9,975 nucleotides of DNA from CAYLNK01 sp964384675 (lineage in GTDB: Bacteria; Acidobacteriota; Thermoanaerobaculia; UBA5066). Below the pieces are notes generated by a model. That model saw nothing but the letters and a program-made list of their open reading frames with translations, searched no databases and was not told where the DNA came from. The stretch lies in contig CAYLNK010000255.1 in assembly GCA_964384675.1 (NCBI GenBank), positions 1 through 9,975 on the forward strand, written 5' to 3'. This document shows positions 1 through 7,430 of this stretch, one piece after another. The stretch's first letter is position 1. Each line of letters opens with the position of its first letter. A program made the position numbers and the translations under genes.

Positions 1-2401
1 GCGGCTGCGGGCCGGGCCCACCCGTGGCGACGTCCGGCGGCGCGCCGCCCCCGAGGTTCGCCTCCAGCGGGACCATCGACTCGAGCTCGGGCTCCGGTTC
101 GACCTTCGGGGACGGCAGCGCGGGTGCTCCCGCCGCCGCGGCCGGAGCCACGACCCGGGCCTCCGCGGGCGTGACCGGCTCGACGTGGGGCTCGATCAGG
201 CCGGCCGCAGCGGGCGCCGGTGGTAGCGCGGCCGGCACCGGGGGGGCCGGGAGCACCGCCGCCGGCGTGGAGGCCGGCTCCCCGAGCAGCGCTTCGAGGC
301 CGCGAACCCGGTCTTCTCGCCCTTCGGTCCGGTACCTCTCGAGCAGGGGAGCCGCTTCGGTGCGGGCCGTGGTCCTGTCGCCCTTCTCGAGGAGAATCTC
401 GAAGAGCTTCTCCCGGAGCTTCACGGCGTTGGGGCTCTTCCGCAGCGCGGACCGGAGGTGCTCGACGGCCTTGTCGAGGAGGCCGTACTTGCGGAACACC
501 TCGGCTTCGACGAGCGCTTCCTCGAGGTGCGTGTCGACCGCCGGCGCGAACGGGATCGCCGTCGATAGGATCGGAACGGGTGGCCGGGCCGCGGACCTGG
601 GGGCGGCCGGGGCCTCGACAGGGACGCGGCTCTCCGAGACCTCCTCCCGCTCCACGGCATCGGCAGCCTCCGCCAGCTCCAACGCGTCCTCGATCGGCTC
701 GACGTCGATCGCCTCGATCGCCTCGATCGCGGAGGCGAGCGGAATCTCGGCCGAGACCGGAAGCTCGACGATCTCCTCGGCTTCTTCCACGGCGGGCTCG
801 TCCGGGATGGCTGCGCTCTGCCTCGCCTCGAACGCCGCCATCGCTTCGGCGGCGGAGATCACGGGGCGGTCGAAGGCCATCCAGTCGTCCCCTCCTCCGC
901 CACCGAGCGCCGGAGGCGCCGGGATGGCGGTCGGAAGGGGTGCCGGGGGCATCCGGAGGGCGGGATCCGTCTTCTGCCGCTTCACCTCGGGTGGTGGTCC
1001 GAAGGTCGGCGGGGGCCGGAGGCCCGGAGGGGGTGCCATGACGGGGGCGGCGGGCGCGGCCTCGACCAGCTCGTCGTCGGGCAGCTCGAACTCGAACTCG
1101 TCCGGTCCCGAGGGCACGACGCGGGCAGCCGGAGCGGCAGGAGGTGCCGGCTCGGCGGCCGGGGCGGGCCGGGCCGGGGGTGCCCCCGGGAAGCTCAGAG
1201 AGGGCGGGGGCGCTGCGACCGGGGGGGCCGGGACCTGGGGCTCGAGCTGGGTGAGCCGGGCCCGGAACTCGGCCACGTCGGGTGCGAGCCGCGTGCAGAT
1301 CCGGAGCTGATCGATGGCCTCGGAGATCTTCCCGACCTTGCGCCAGATCTCGGCCAGGGCCGACCTGTACGGAACCGCGGCCACCTCGTCGCCGGACGAG
1401 CTCGCGACCTCCACGATCTTGCGCAGGACGTCCTCGTTGTCGGGTGCGGCCTTGGCGATCGGGGTCAGGATGCCGAGGGCCTTCTTCGCCTCACCCCGGC
1501 GGACCGCCTGATCGGAGAGAGGAGCCGCCGCCGCGAAGGCCAGGTCCGGACGTCGCGCCCGCAGCTGGATCTTGACGACGATCGCCAGGACCTCCTCGTT
1601 CTCCGGCTCCACGGCCTGCGCCTTCGCCGCGAAGTTCCGGGCGTCGGCCATGTCGTTCGCGTTGAGCGCGGCCTCGGCGGCGAGGAGGAAGAGGGGGACC
1701 GAGCGCGGCGTGGTCTCGAGGGCCTTCTTCAGGAACGTGCGAGCCTCGTCGAGGCGGCCCGCGTCCACGAGGAGCGGAACGAACGAGCGCAGGATCTCGA
1801 CGTTGTCGGGAGCGATCTTCAGGGCCTTCTCGTAGACCTGGATCGACTCGTCGAGCGCGCCGCGGTCCTTGAGCATCCCGGCGACGACGGCGTACTCCTT
1901 GAGCGCGTCCGGGACCCGGCGGGCCTGCGTGTAGAGGTCGGCCAGCTTGACGTGCAGCTGGATGTTCGCCGGCTCGGCGGCGAGCATCTTCTGGTAGATG
2001 CTGATCGCCCCCGAGACGTTGTCCTGCTTGGTGTAGTAGTCGGCGAGGACCTGATACTGGCTCTTGGCCTCCATCCCGAGCCCCTGCTTGCCGTAGAGCT
2101 CCGCGAGGCGCTCGTAGACGTCCAGCCGGGCCGGGTCGAGCTTGTTGATCTTCTTGTAGATCGCGATCGCCTTCAGGAAGAAGCCGTCCTTCGAGTAGTG
2201 CTCGGCGATCTTCGTGAAGTACGGAATCGACTCCTCGTTGCGGTTCAGCCGGACGAAGAGGTCCCCGACCTTGTTCAGGATGTTGATGTCGTTCGGCGTC
2301 TCCTCGAGGACCTTGAGGTAGTCCTTGAGGGCAGCCTCCGGCTTTCCCTTCTGCAGGGACTTCTCGGCGGAGGCGATCAGCGATTCGCGCTTGCTGGCCA
2401 C
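1..2401 (-). CDS. Large TPR-repeat protein with Pro/Ala-rich linkers (3' end outside the window)
   Basis: The frame is open from a GTG at 2401 to the left edge with no stop, giving 800 visible codons; the C-terminus lies outside. Residues about 1-385 are consecutive helix-turn-helix TPR units with the usual small-residue and aromatic spacing (for example IAIYKKINKLDPARLDVYER and SIQVYEKALKIAPDNVEIL). A low-complexity Pro/Ala-rich linker of about 230 residues follows, containing short acidic or aromatic islands (DEFEFELPDDELVE, GDDWMAFDRP). A second TPR block lies near residues 620-707 (EAEVFRKYGLLDKAVEHLRS), followed by another Pro/Ala tail. No signal peptide or membrane segment is seen, so it is probably a cytoplasmic scaffold. 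The GTG is chosen because GAGGAA lies about 9 bases upstream and the TPRs begin at once. The start is 37 bases after the rnhB stop, so it is probably the distal gene of the ffh operon. The partner is unknown. The arginine- and serine-rich plus-strand frames over it are shadows. Confidence 0.88.
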   Translation of the reverse strand, partial: MASKRESLIASAEKSLQKGKPEAALKDYLKVLEETPNDINILNKVGDLFVRLNRNEESIPYFTKIAEHYSKDGFFLKAIAIYKKINKLDPARLDVYERLAELYGKQGLGMEAKSQYQVLADYYTKQDNVSGAISIYQKMLAAEPANIQLHVKLADLYTQARRVPDALKEYAVVAGMLKDRGALDESIQVYEKALKIAPDNVEILRSFVPLLVDAGRLDEARTFLKKALETTPRSVPLFLLAAEAALNANDMADARNFAAKAQAVEPENEEVLAIVVKIQLRARRPDLAFAAAAPLSDQAVRRGEAKKALGILTPIAKAAPDNEDVLRKIVEVASSSGDEVAAVPYRSALAEIWRKVGKISEAIDQLRICTRLAPDVAEFRARLTQLEPQVPAPPVAAPPPSLSFPGAPPARPAPAAEPAPPAAPAARVVPSGPDEFEFELPDDELVEAAPAAPVMAPPPGLRPPPTFGPPPEVKRQKTDPALRMPPAPLPTAIPAPPALGGGGGDDWMAFDRPVISAAEAMAAFEARQSAAIPDEPAVEEAEEIVELPVSAEIPLASAIEAIEAIDVEPIEDALELAEAADAVEREEVSESRVPVEAPAAPRSAARPPVPILSTAIPFAPAVDTHLEEALVEAEVFRKYGLLDKAVEHLRSALRKSPNAVKLREKLFEILLEKGDRTTARTEAAPLLERYRTEGREDRVRGLEALLGEPASTPAAVLPAPPVPAALPPAPAAAGLIEPHVEPVTPAEARVVAPAAAAGAPALPSPKVEPEPELESMVPLEANLGGGAPPDVATGGPGPQP

Positions 2402-2438
2402 TCTTCTCGCTCTTCCTCTTCGCCCGTCCTCGACCCGG

Positions 2439-3188
2439 CTACGCCGCCCGCCGGGACGGCAGCACCCGGTCGAAGGTGAGGCGGTGGATCGGCGATGGCC
2501 CGTGGCGCAGGAGCGCCCGGAGGTGGTCGGGTGTGCCGTAGCCGCGATTCGAGGAGAAGCCGTAATACGGGTACCTGGCGTGCCAGCTCTCCATCTCCCG
2601 GTCGCGCGCCGTCTTGGCCACCACGGAGGCGGCGGCGATCGCGGCGACCCTCGCATCGCCCTTGACGAAGGCCCGCTGCTCGATCCCGAGCCCCGGGATC
2701 CGGACGGCGTCGACGAGGACCAAGTCCGCCGGGAATCCGGCCCGGGCGAGAGCGGCGAGGGCCCGCCGCATCGCGAGCTCGGTGGCGACCGCGATGCCCA
2801 GGGCGTCGATCTCGGCGGACGTGGCCGCGCCCAGCCCGACTCCGGCGCCGGAACGCCGTATGGTCCTGTCGACGGCCTCGCGGACCTCCGGCTCGAGGGC
2901 CTTCGAGTCGTCCAAGCCGGGAATGAGGAAGCCCGGACCGAGCACGACCGCTCCGGCGTAGACGGATCCGGCCAGACAGCCTCGCCCCACCTCGTCCACG
3001 CCGGCGATCACGCGGTACCCCTCCGCCCGCGCGCGCTCCTCCTCCTCGAGGAGGCGCACGAGACGGGCACGTTCATCGGCCAGCCTGCAGGCGGCGAGCG
3101 GACGGGGAACGACCGGGCGAGCGGACGAGGCACGGCGGGGGGCGCCGTCCTGGGTGCGTCCGACTCTCTTGCCGATCCCAGGGGTCAT
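2439..3188 (-). CDS. rnhB: Ribonuclease HII
   Basis: RNase HII nicks 5' of ribonucleotides embedded in DNA and also degrades RNA in RNA/DNA hybrids. At 249 aa, the frame shows the expected blocks: IAGVDEVGRG (residues 61-70, catalytic D65 and E66 plus the GRG substrate-recognition loop), DDSK (93-96), LVLVDA (catalytic D160), KGD (D178, 18 residues after D160 as in the family) and YGFSSNRGYGTPDH (conserved Tyr region). About 57 residues precede the catalytic core. They are basic and then Glu/Arg-rich and helical, similar in length to the extension of Bacillus-type RnhB and longer than in E. coli. GGAGGG sits just upstream of the ATG. One oddity is that the usual GRGPLAG reads GRGCLAGS, with Cys in place of Pro. 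The gene lies 148 bases after rplS, in its standard cluster position. The function call is secure; the exact start is less so. Confidence 0.96.
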   Translation of the reverse strand: MTPGIGKRVGRTQDGAPRRASSARPVVPRPLAACRLADERARLVRLLEEEERARAEGYRVIAGVDEVGRGCLAGSVYAGAVVLGPGFLIPGLDDSKALEPEVREAVDRTIRRSGAGVGLGAATSAEIDALGIAVATELAMRRALAALARAGFPADLVLVDAVRIPGLGIEQRAFVKGDARVAAIAAASVVAKTARDREMESWHARYPYYGFSSNRGYGTPDHLRALLRHGPSPIHRLTFDRVLPSRRAA

Positions 3189-3303
3189 CCGCCCTCCATC
3201 TGGTCGTTCGGTCGTCGAAGGGGCCGCCGGGGTTGTCGGACGCTAGCTTACTCCGGTCCCCCGAGGCGTTGTCGAACGAAGAGTCCGCTGGGGGCAGGAT
3301 CTG

Positions 3304-3328
3304 GGGGCCCGCTCGTGCCGCAGGCCCC
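3304..3328 (-). terminator. Strong GC hairpin just after rplS (no U-tract)
   Basis: On the minus-strand transcript, GGGGCCTGC and GCGGGCCCC can pair over 9 bp (one G-U) around a 7-nt loop, starting 8 bases after the rplS stop codon. No run of U follows, so it is not a classical intrinsic terminator. It could protect the mRNA 3' end, act as a partial attenuator, or mark a processing site before rnhB. The rest of the 148-base rplS-rnhB gap shows no clear promoter. Confidence 0.45.
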
Positions 3329-3336
3329 GCCCGGGC

Positions 3337-3687
3337 TCAGTTGTCCCGCTTCTCCGCGATTCGCGCGGCCTTGCCACGCAGCTGCCGGAGATAGTAGAGC
3401 TTCGCCCTCCGGACCTGGCCGTGGCGCTCCACCTCGATCTTCTCGAGGACCGGCGAGTGGACCGGGAAGGTGCGCTCCACGCCCACACCCTGCGAGATCT
3501 TTCGCACCGTGAACGACTCGCGTGCCCCGCCGCCGCGCCGGGAGATGACGAGACCCTGGAACACCTGGATGCGCTCCTTCTCGCCTTCCTTGACCTTCAC
3601 GTGAACCTTCACGGTGTCACCGGGGGCGAACGGAGGGATGTCCCCTCGCAGAACGTGGCTCTCGGCCGCAAGCAACTTGTCCGTCAT
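3337..3687 (-). CDS. rplS: 50S ribosomal protein L19
   Basis: L19 is a large-subunit protein at the 30S-50S interface that takes part in an intersubunit bridge. The 116-aa frame is of normal family length. It shows the SH3-like core signature: PGDTVKV (22-28), ERIQVFQGLVIS (38-49), FTVRKISQGVGVERTFPVHS (59-78) and RAKLYYLR (94-101), then a basic C-terminus. GGGAGG lies about 7 bases before the ATG, with an A-rich stretch just upstream of that site, consistent with strong translation initiation. It lies 87 bases downstream of trmD, a larger gap than the one between rimM and trmD, and is followed by a strong hairpin. Identification is secure. Confidence 0.97.
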   Translation of the reverse strand: MTDKLLAAESHVLRGDIPPFAPGDTVKVHVKVKEGEKERIQVFQGLVISRRGGGARESFTVRKISQGVGVERTFPVHSPVLEKIEVERHGQVRRAKLYYLRQLRGKAARIAEKRDN

Positions 3688-3774
3688 GACGGAACCTCCC
3701 GAATTTTTTCCTGAGGGATCGAAGAGAGGGGAGACCCGACGGCGTTGCCCCGGACGTAGCCCCTTCCGGCCAGT

Positions 3775-4485
3775 TTACGGGGAATCGCCGGTCCCGGCAA
3801 CCCGCCGGGACGCCAGGAGATCGGGCCGCCGCCGCGCGGTCGCCTCGAGCTGACGCTCGAGGCGCCACTCGCGGATCCGTTCGTGGTGGCCCGACAGCAG
3901 GACCTCGGGAACCGCCAGACCCCGCAGCTCGCGGGGCCTCGTGTAGTGCGGGTAATCGAGGAGGCCGTCCTCGAAGCTGTCGAGCGCGACGCTCTCGGCA
4001 TCTCCGACGACACCCGGCACGAAGCGCGAGACCGCCTCGACCAGGGCGAGCGCGGCCACTTCCCCCCCGGAGAGGACGAAGTCGCCGAGCGAGACCTCGT
4101 CGTCGAAGAGGCCGGCCTCCCGCGTGCGCTCGTCGATCCCCTCGTAGCGGCCGCAAACGAGGACGAGCCGCGGCAGGGCCGCCAGCTCGCGGGCGACCCG
4201 GGCGTCGAGCCGCCGGCCCTGCGGCGACAGAAAGACGACCCTGGGCGGCGGACCCTCGGCGCGGAGGGCCTCCACCGCGGCGAAGACGGGCGGGGCGGCC
4301 AGGACCATCCCCGGTCCGCCGCCGTACGGCTCGTCGTCCACCTTGCGGTGAGCTCCCTCCGCGAAATCCCGGAGGTCGACGATCCGGAAGTCGAGGAGAC
4401 CGGCGTCGACGGCGCGCCCCAGGAGCGACTCCCCGAGAGGAGAAGCGAAGTAGCCCGGGAAGATCGTGACGATGTCGAATCGCAT
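3775..4485 (-). CDS. trmD: tRNA (guanine-N1)-methyltransferase TrmD
   Basis: TrmD uses S-adenosylmethionine to methylate G37 next to the anticodon of tRNAs that read CNN codons, preventing +1 frameshifting. The 236-aa frame has the SPOUT trefoil-knot signatures: DIVTIFPGYF (4-13), DDEPYGGGPGM (50-60), CGRYEGIDER (111-120, AdoMet-binding loop), SLGDFVLSGGE (132-142) and DSFEDGLLDYPHYTRP (169-184). Arg154 and Asp169 correspond to the catalytic pair I recall from E. coli TrmD. The ATG is 10 bases after the rimM stop and is preceded by a weak AGGCGG, consistent with translational coupling. The length is normal and there is no sign of damage. Confidence 0.97.
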   Translation of the reverse strand: MRFDIVTIFPGYFASPLGESLLGRAVDAGLLDFRIVDLRDFAEGAHRKVDDEPYGGGPGMVLAAPPVFAAVEALRAEGPPPRVVFLSPQGRRLDARVARELAALPRLVLVCGRYEGIDERTREAGLFDDEVSLGDFVLSGGEVAALALVEAVSRFVPGVVGDAESVALDSFEDGLLDYPHYTRPRELRGLAVPEVLLSGHHERIREWRLERQLEATARRRPDLLASRRVAGTGDSP

Positions 4486-4495
4486 CGGGCGCCGC

Positions 4496-5020
4496 CTAGT
4501 CGAGGAGCCCGGACGGCGGGTCGAGGACGACTCGACGAGCCGCGCCGTCGACCGAGACGACGATCGGCTCGACGAACGGCACCTCGCGCGCTCCGCGAGG
4601 CGTGAGGACCGTGAGGAGCGAACGTCCCGCCACGTCGACGAGCGACTCCACGACCCCGAGCGGGGCGCCCGAGCGGTCGACGACGTCCATCCCCTCGAGC
4701 TCGAAGTGGAAGAAGTAGCCGTCGGGCCGATCGGCTTCGGCCACCGCGAACGGAATGTACAGCTCGACGTCGCGCAGGGCCTCGGCCGCCTCGAGGGTCG
4801 AGGTCCCCTCGAAGAGGACCAGGAACCTCCCCTGGTGAGGCCTGACCGCCGAGAGGAGCGCGGGCCTCTCCCCCCCCGGGCCCCGCAGGAGCACCTGCAG
4901 GCCGGGCGAGAACCGCTCGGGCATGTCGGTCCAGCTCTCGACCACGACCTCTCCCGCGAGTCCGTGGGGACGCAGGACGCGGCCGATCGCGATCGGCTCG
5001 TCGGCGGCGCGGTCGATCAC
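4496..5020 (-). CDS. rimM: Ribosome maturation factor RimM
   Basis: RimM binds 30S precursors, interacts with S19, and helps 16S rRNA 3' domain processing. The N-terminal domain begins with PIAIGRVLRPHGLAGEV, the family's G-x-HG-x-GE motif. The C-terminal PRC-barrel begins near YFFHFELEGMDVVDRSG and ends with VPFVEPIVVSVDGAARRVVL. I start at the GTG at 5020 (174 aa) because GAGG lies about 8 bases upstream and this leaves the usual short N-terminus. A GTG at 5050 would add ten residues (184 aa) but has only GGGGG-type sequence before it. The gap to the rpsP stop is 46 or 16 bases. No KH-domain gene lies between rpsP and rimM. The family call is secure; the start is uncertain. Confidence 0.93.
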   Translation of the reverse strand: MIDRAADEPIAIGRVLRPHGLAGEVVVESWTDMPERFSPGLQVLLRGPGGERPALLSAVRPHQGRFLVLFEGTSTLEAAEALRDVELYIPFAVAEADRPDGYFFHFELEGMDVVDRSGAPLGVVESLVDVAGRSLLTVLTPRGAREVPFVEPIVVSVDGAARRVVLDPPSGLLD

Positions 5021-5066
5021 CGGAGTGCCTCGTGGGTGGCGGGGGCGCACCGGGGCGCCCCCGGCG

Positions 5067-5324
5067 TCACTTCGCGGCGGCCGCGACGGGCGCGACGTTC
5101 GAGACGATCAGGCGGCGCACGGTCTCGGACGCGGTTGCGCCCTTGCCGAGCCAGGCCTTCGCCTTCTCGCGATCGAGGTCGAGCAGAGGCGGGTTGCGGG
5201 TGGGGTCGTAGTGACCGAGCTCCTCGACCACGCCGGCGCGCGGCGTGCTGCGGCTGTCGGAGACGACGATCCGGTAGGCGGGGGCGTTGGTGCCGCCGAC
5301 ACGGCGGAGACGGATACGGAGCAT
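5067..5324 (-). CDS. rpsP: 30S ribosomal protein S16
   Basis: S16 is an early-binding small-subunit protein that stabilises the 16S rRNA 5' domain. The 85-aa product has the full family pattern: MLRIRLRRVGGTNAPAYRIV at the N-terminus, then VSDSRSTPRAGVVEELGHYD and the LDREKAKAWLGKGATASETV block, with a short Ala-rich tail. AAGGAAGGA lies 4-12 bases before the ATG, a strong ribosome-binding site. It sits 80 bases downstream of ffh and directly before rimM, the standard order. The second minus-strand frame over the same bases is a shadow. Confidence 0.97.
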   Translation of the reverse strand: MLRIRLRRVGGTNAPAYRIVVSDSRSTPRAGVVEELGHYDPTRNPPLLDLDREKAKAWLGKGATASETVRRLIVSNVAPVAAAAK

Positions 5325-5385
5325 CTGATTCCTTCCTTATCGTGGGGTGACGGGGCGAATCCGCGGTGAGCGGCCGGAGAGGCGG

Positions 5386-5400
5386 CCCGGTGGGACCGGG
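5386..5400 (-). terminator. Short perfect hairpin directly after ffh
   Basis: CCCGGT and ACCGGG form a perfect 6-bp stem around a 3-nt loop, 4 bases after the ffh stop on the minus-strand transcript. It is followed by more GC-rich self-complementary sequence but no U-run. It is best read as an intercistronic stem that may stabilise or partly attenuate the transcript between ffh and rpsP, not as a proven terminator. Confidence 0.35.
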
Positions 5401-5404
5401 TTCC

Positions 5405-6706
<1,302 letters not shown>

Positions 6707-6724
6707 CGTCCTTGCGTGCCTCGC

Positions 6725-6748
6725 GGAGCGAACCTCGAGGATCGCTCC
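6725..6748. promoter_or_regulatory. 24-bp near-perfect palindrome upstream of ffh
   Basis: The left half GGAGCGAACCTC and the right half GAGGATCGCTCC are inverted copies with 11 of 12 positions matching, centred on CCTCGAGG. It lies 18 bases upstream of the ffh start, in the divergent region. As DNA it could be an operator for a dimeric regulator. As RNA in the ffh leader it would form a 7-bp GGAGCGA/TCGCTCC hairpin. No U-run follows on either strand, so a terminator is unlikely. Confidence 0.45.
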
Positions 6749-6802
6749 GAAGGGGGCGGAGTCTAGCAGGCCGATGGGACCCGTGCTCGGAGGGCCGACC
6801 CC

Positions 6803-6830
6803 TTGACATACCCCCAAACTACTCTATTCT
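6803..6830 (+). promoter_or_regulatory. Sigma-70-type promoter candidate for the small lipoprotein gene
   Basis: A perfect -35 hexamer TTGACA (6803-6808) is followed after 16 bases by TATTCT (6825-6830), which matches the -10 consensus at 4 of 6 positions. The block is a clear AT-rich island in otherwise GC-rich DNA. Transcription would begin near 6837, giving a leader of about 184 nt before the ATG at 7021. It points away from ffh. Confidence 0.6.
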
Positions 6831-6836
6831 TTCGTG

Positions 6837-7020
6837 CCGAAGCTCGGGGCTAGGCGCGTCGCCGGCCAGCTGCGTAGCTGCGCGCGAGACGTAGGGCCGG
6901 AAACGAGCCGGACGGCGACCACTGAACCAGGACCCGAGCATCGTGCTGCCCCCCCGGGGGAAACCAGGAATCGGAACCGAGATTCGCTGAGACCAGCGAA
7001 ACCACGGAGAAGGAGACACA
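6837..7020 (+). promoter_or_regulatory. Structured 5' leader of the lipoprotein mRNA
   Basis: No credible ORF lies here on either strand. Several helices can be drawn by eye. An outer stem pairs GTCGCC (6858-6863) with GGCGAC (6914-6919). It encloses CAGCT/AGCTG (6867-6880, loop GCGT) and CCGG/CCGG (6897-6911, loop AAACGAG), which together make a three-way junction. C7/G5 runs at 6949-6960 are also self-complementary. A perfect 7-bp hairpin TTCGCTG/CAGCGAA (6983-7000, loop AGAC) ends 9 bases before the AAGGAG ribosome-binding site (7010-7015). This could be a regulatory leader or riboswitch-like RNA. I do not recognise a known class: it matches neither the SRP RNA motif nor the c-di-GMP aptamer pattern as I remember them. 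Confidence 0.4.
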
Positions 7021-7299
7021 ATGAAGAAGTACACGCAGATCCTCGCCCTCGGAGCGCTCGCCGCCAGCCTCACCGTCGCCGGCTGCAAGGGCGCCGAGGA
7101 GAAGAAGGAAGCCCCCGCCGCCGAGGCCCCGAAGGTCGTCGAGGAGACCCCGTCGACCGCCGCTGCGACGCCGTCCACGCCCGCCGCCCCGGCTTCGACC
7201 GAGACCACCGGCACGGCCGCCACCCCGGCCACGCCCGCCACGCCTGCCGCGGCGCCGGCCACGACCGCGGCGACTCCGGCCACCCCGGCGACCAAGTAA
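7021..7299 (+). CDS. Small low-complexity lipoprotein (Ala/Pro/Thr-rich)
   Basis: The 92-aa product has a Lys-containing n-region, a hydrophobic stretch and the lipobox VAGC ending at Cys22, so it should be cleaved and lipidated. Lys follows Cys, not Asp, which would favour the outer membrane under the E. coli sorting rule. The mature chain of 71 residues has a short charged section (GAEEKKEAPAAEAPKVVEE) and then an Ala/Thr/Pro region with repeated ATP triplets (about 66-91), probably extended and unstructured, ending in a single Lys92. AAGGAG with a 5-base spacer precedes the ATG. The gene is flanked by its own promoter candidate and a strong terminator, so it is likely monocistronic and possibly abundant. 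The function is unknown. A Braun-type tether or surface spacer is possible but unproven. The minus-strand Ala/Val-rich and Arg-rich frames here are shadows. Confidence 0.85.
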   Translation: MKKYTQILALGALAASLTVAGCKGAEEKKEAPAAEAPKVVEETPSTAAATPSTPAAPASTETTGTAATPATPATPAAAPATTAATPATPATK

Positions 7300-7321
7300 G
7301 TCCCTTTCGCTCATTCTTTAG

Positions 7322-7358
7322 AGGCGCCCCGCTCCGGCGAGGCGCCTTTTTTCTTTTT
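7322..7358 (+). terminator. Intrinsic terminator after the lipoprotein gene
   Basis: AGGCGCC (7322-7328) pairs with GGCGCCT (7341-7347). Inside it, after one C-A mismatch, is a 3-bp CGC/GCG stem with a TCCG loop. Six T, one C and five T follow. This is a standard Rho-independent terminator 22 bases after the stop codon. It should separate the lipoprotein gene from the downstream operon. Confidence 0.93.
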
Positions 7359-7385
7359 CCGGCGTCTCCGCCTGGAGACGGCCGG
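7359..7385 (+). repeat. Inverted repeat in the leader of the secreted-protein gene
   Basis: CGTCTCC (7363-7369) and GGAGACG (7374-7380) form a perfect 7-bp stem with loop GCCT. CCGG on each side extends it with a one-base bulge. It begins directly after the terminator T-tract and lies 46 bases before the next ATG. It may be a leader hairpin or an operator. I find no convincing -35/-10 pair between 7359 and 7430, so the promoter of the downstream operon is not located. Confidence 0.4.
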
Positions 7386-7430
7386 CCCCTGGCAACGGCC
7401 TTGCGATCGGGAGAGCGACGGGAGGAACCG

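Noticed and set aside
700..735. Short tandem repeat of gatcgcct units within the TPR gene
   Set aside because: It encodes an Ile-Glu-Ala run in the low-complexity linker and is explained as coding low complexity.
24..1310. 428-codon plus-strand frame rich in Ser, Ala and Gly
   Set aside because: It is the complement of the TPR gene's Pro/Ala-rich linkers; the minus strand shows clear TPR units and an unbroken frame through the same bases.
6760..6765. Minus-strand extended -10 (TGC-TAGACT) as the ffh promoter
   Set aside because: The -10 match is only 4 of 6 and the hexamer at -35 spacing (GAGCAC) does not resemble TTGACA; too weak to annotate.
6707..6817. N-terminal extension of Ffh by 37 residues
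   Set aside because: The extension has no Ffh-like sequence, while the ATG at 6706 gives the conserved MFDxLxDRL start; the extended start would lie upstream of the palindrome.
6837..7020. SRP (4.5S) RNA, tmRNA or c-di-GMP riboswitch in the leader
   Set aside because: I found no GGAAG-type SRP tetraloop motif, no tmRNA acceptor and no c-di-GMP aptamer core by eye; a covariance search would decide.
6834..7430. Extension of the secreted protein frame upstream to 6834
   Set aside because: This part is Arg-rich, overlaps the lipoprotein gene and terminator, and the ATG at 7431 is followed by a good signal peptide with GGAGGA before it.
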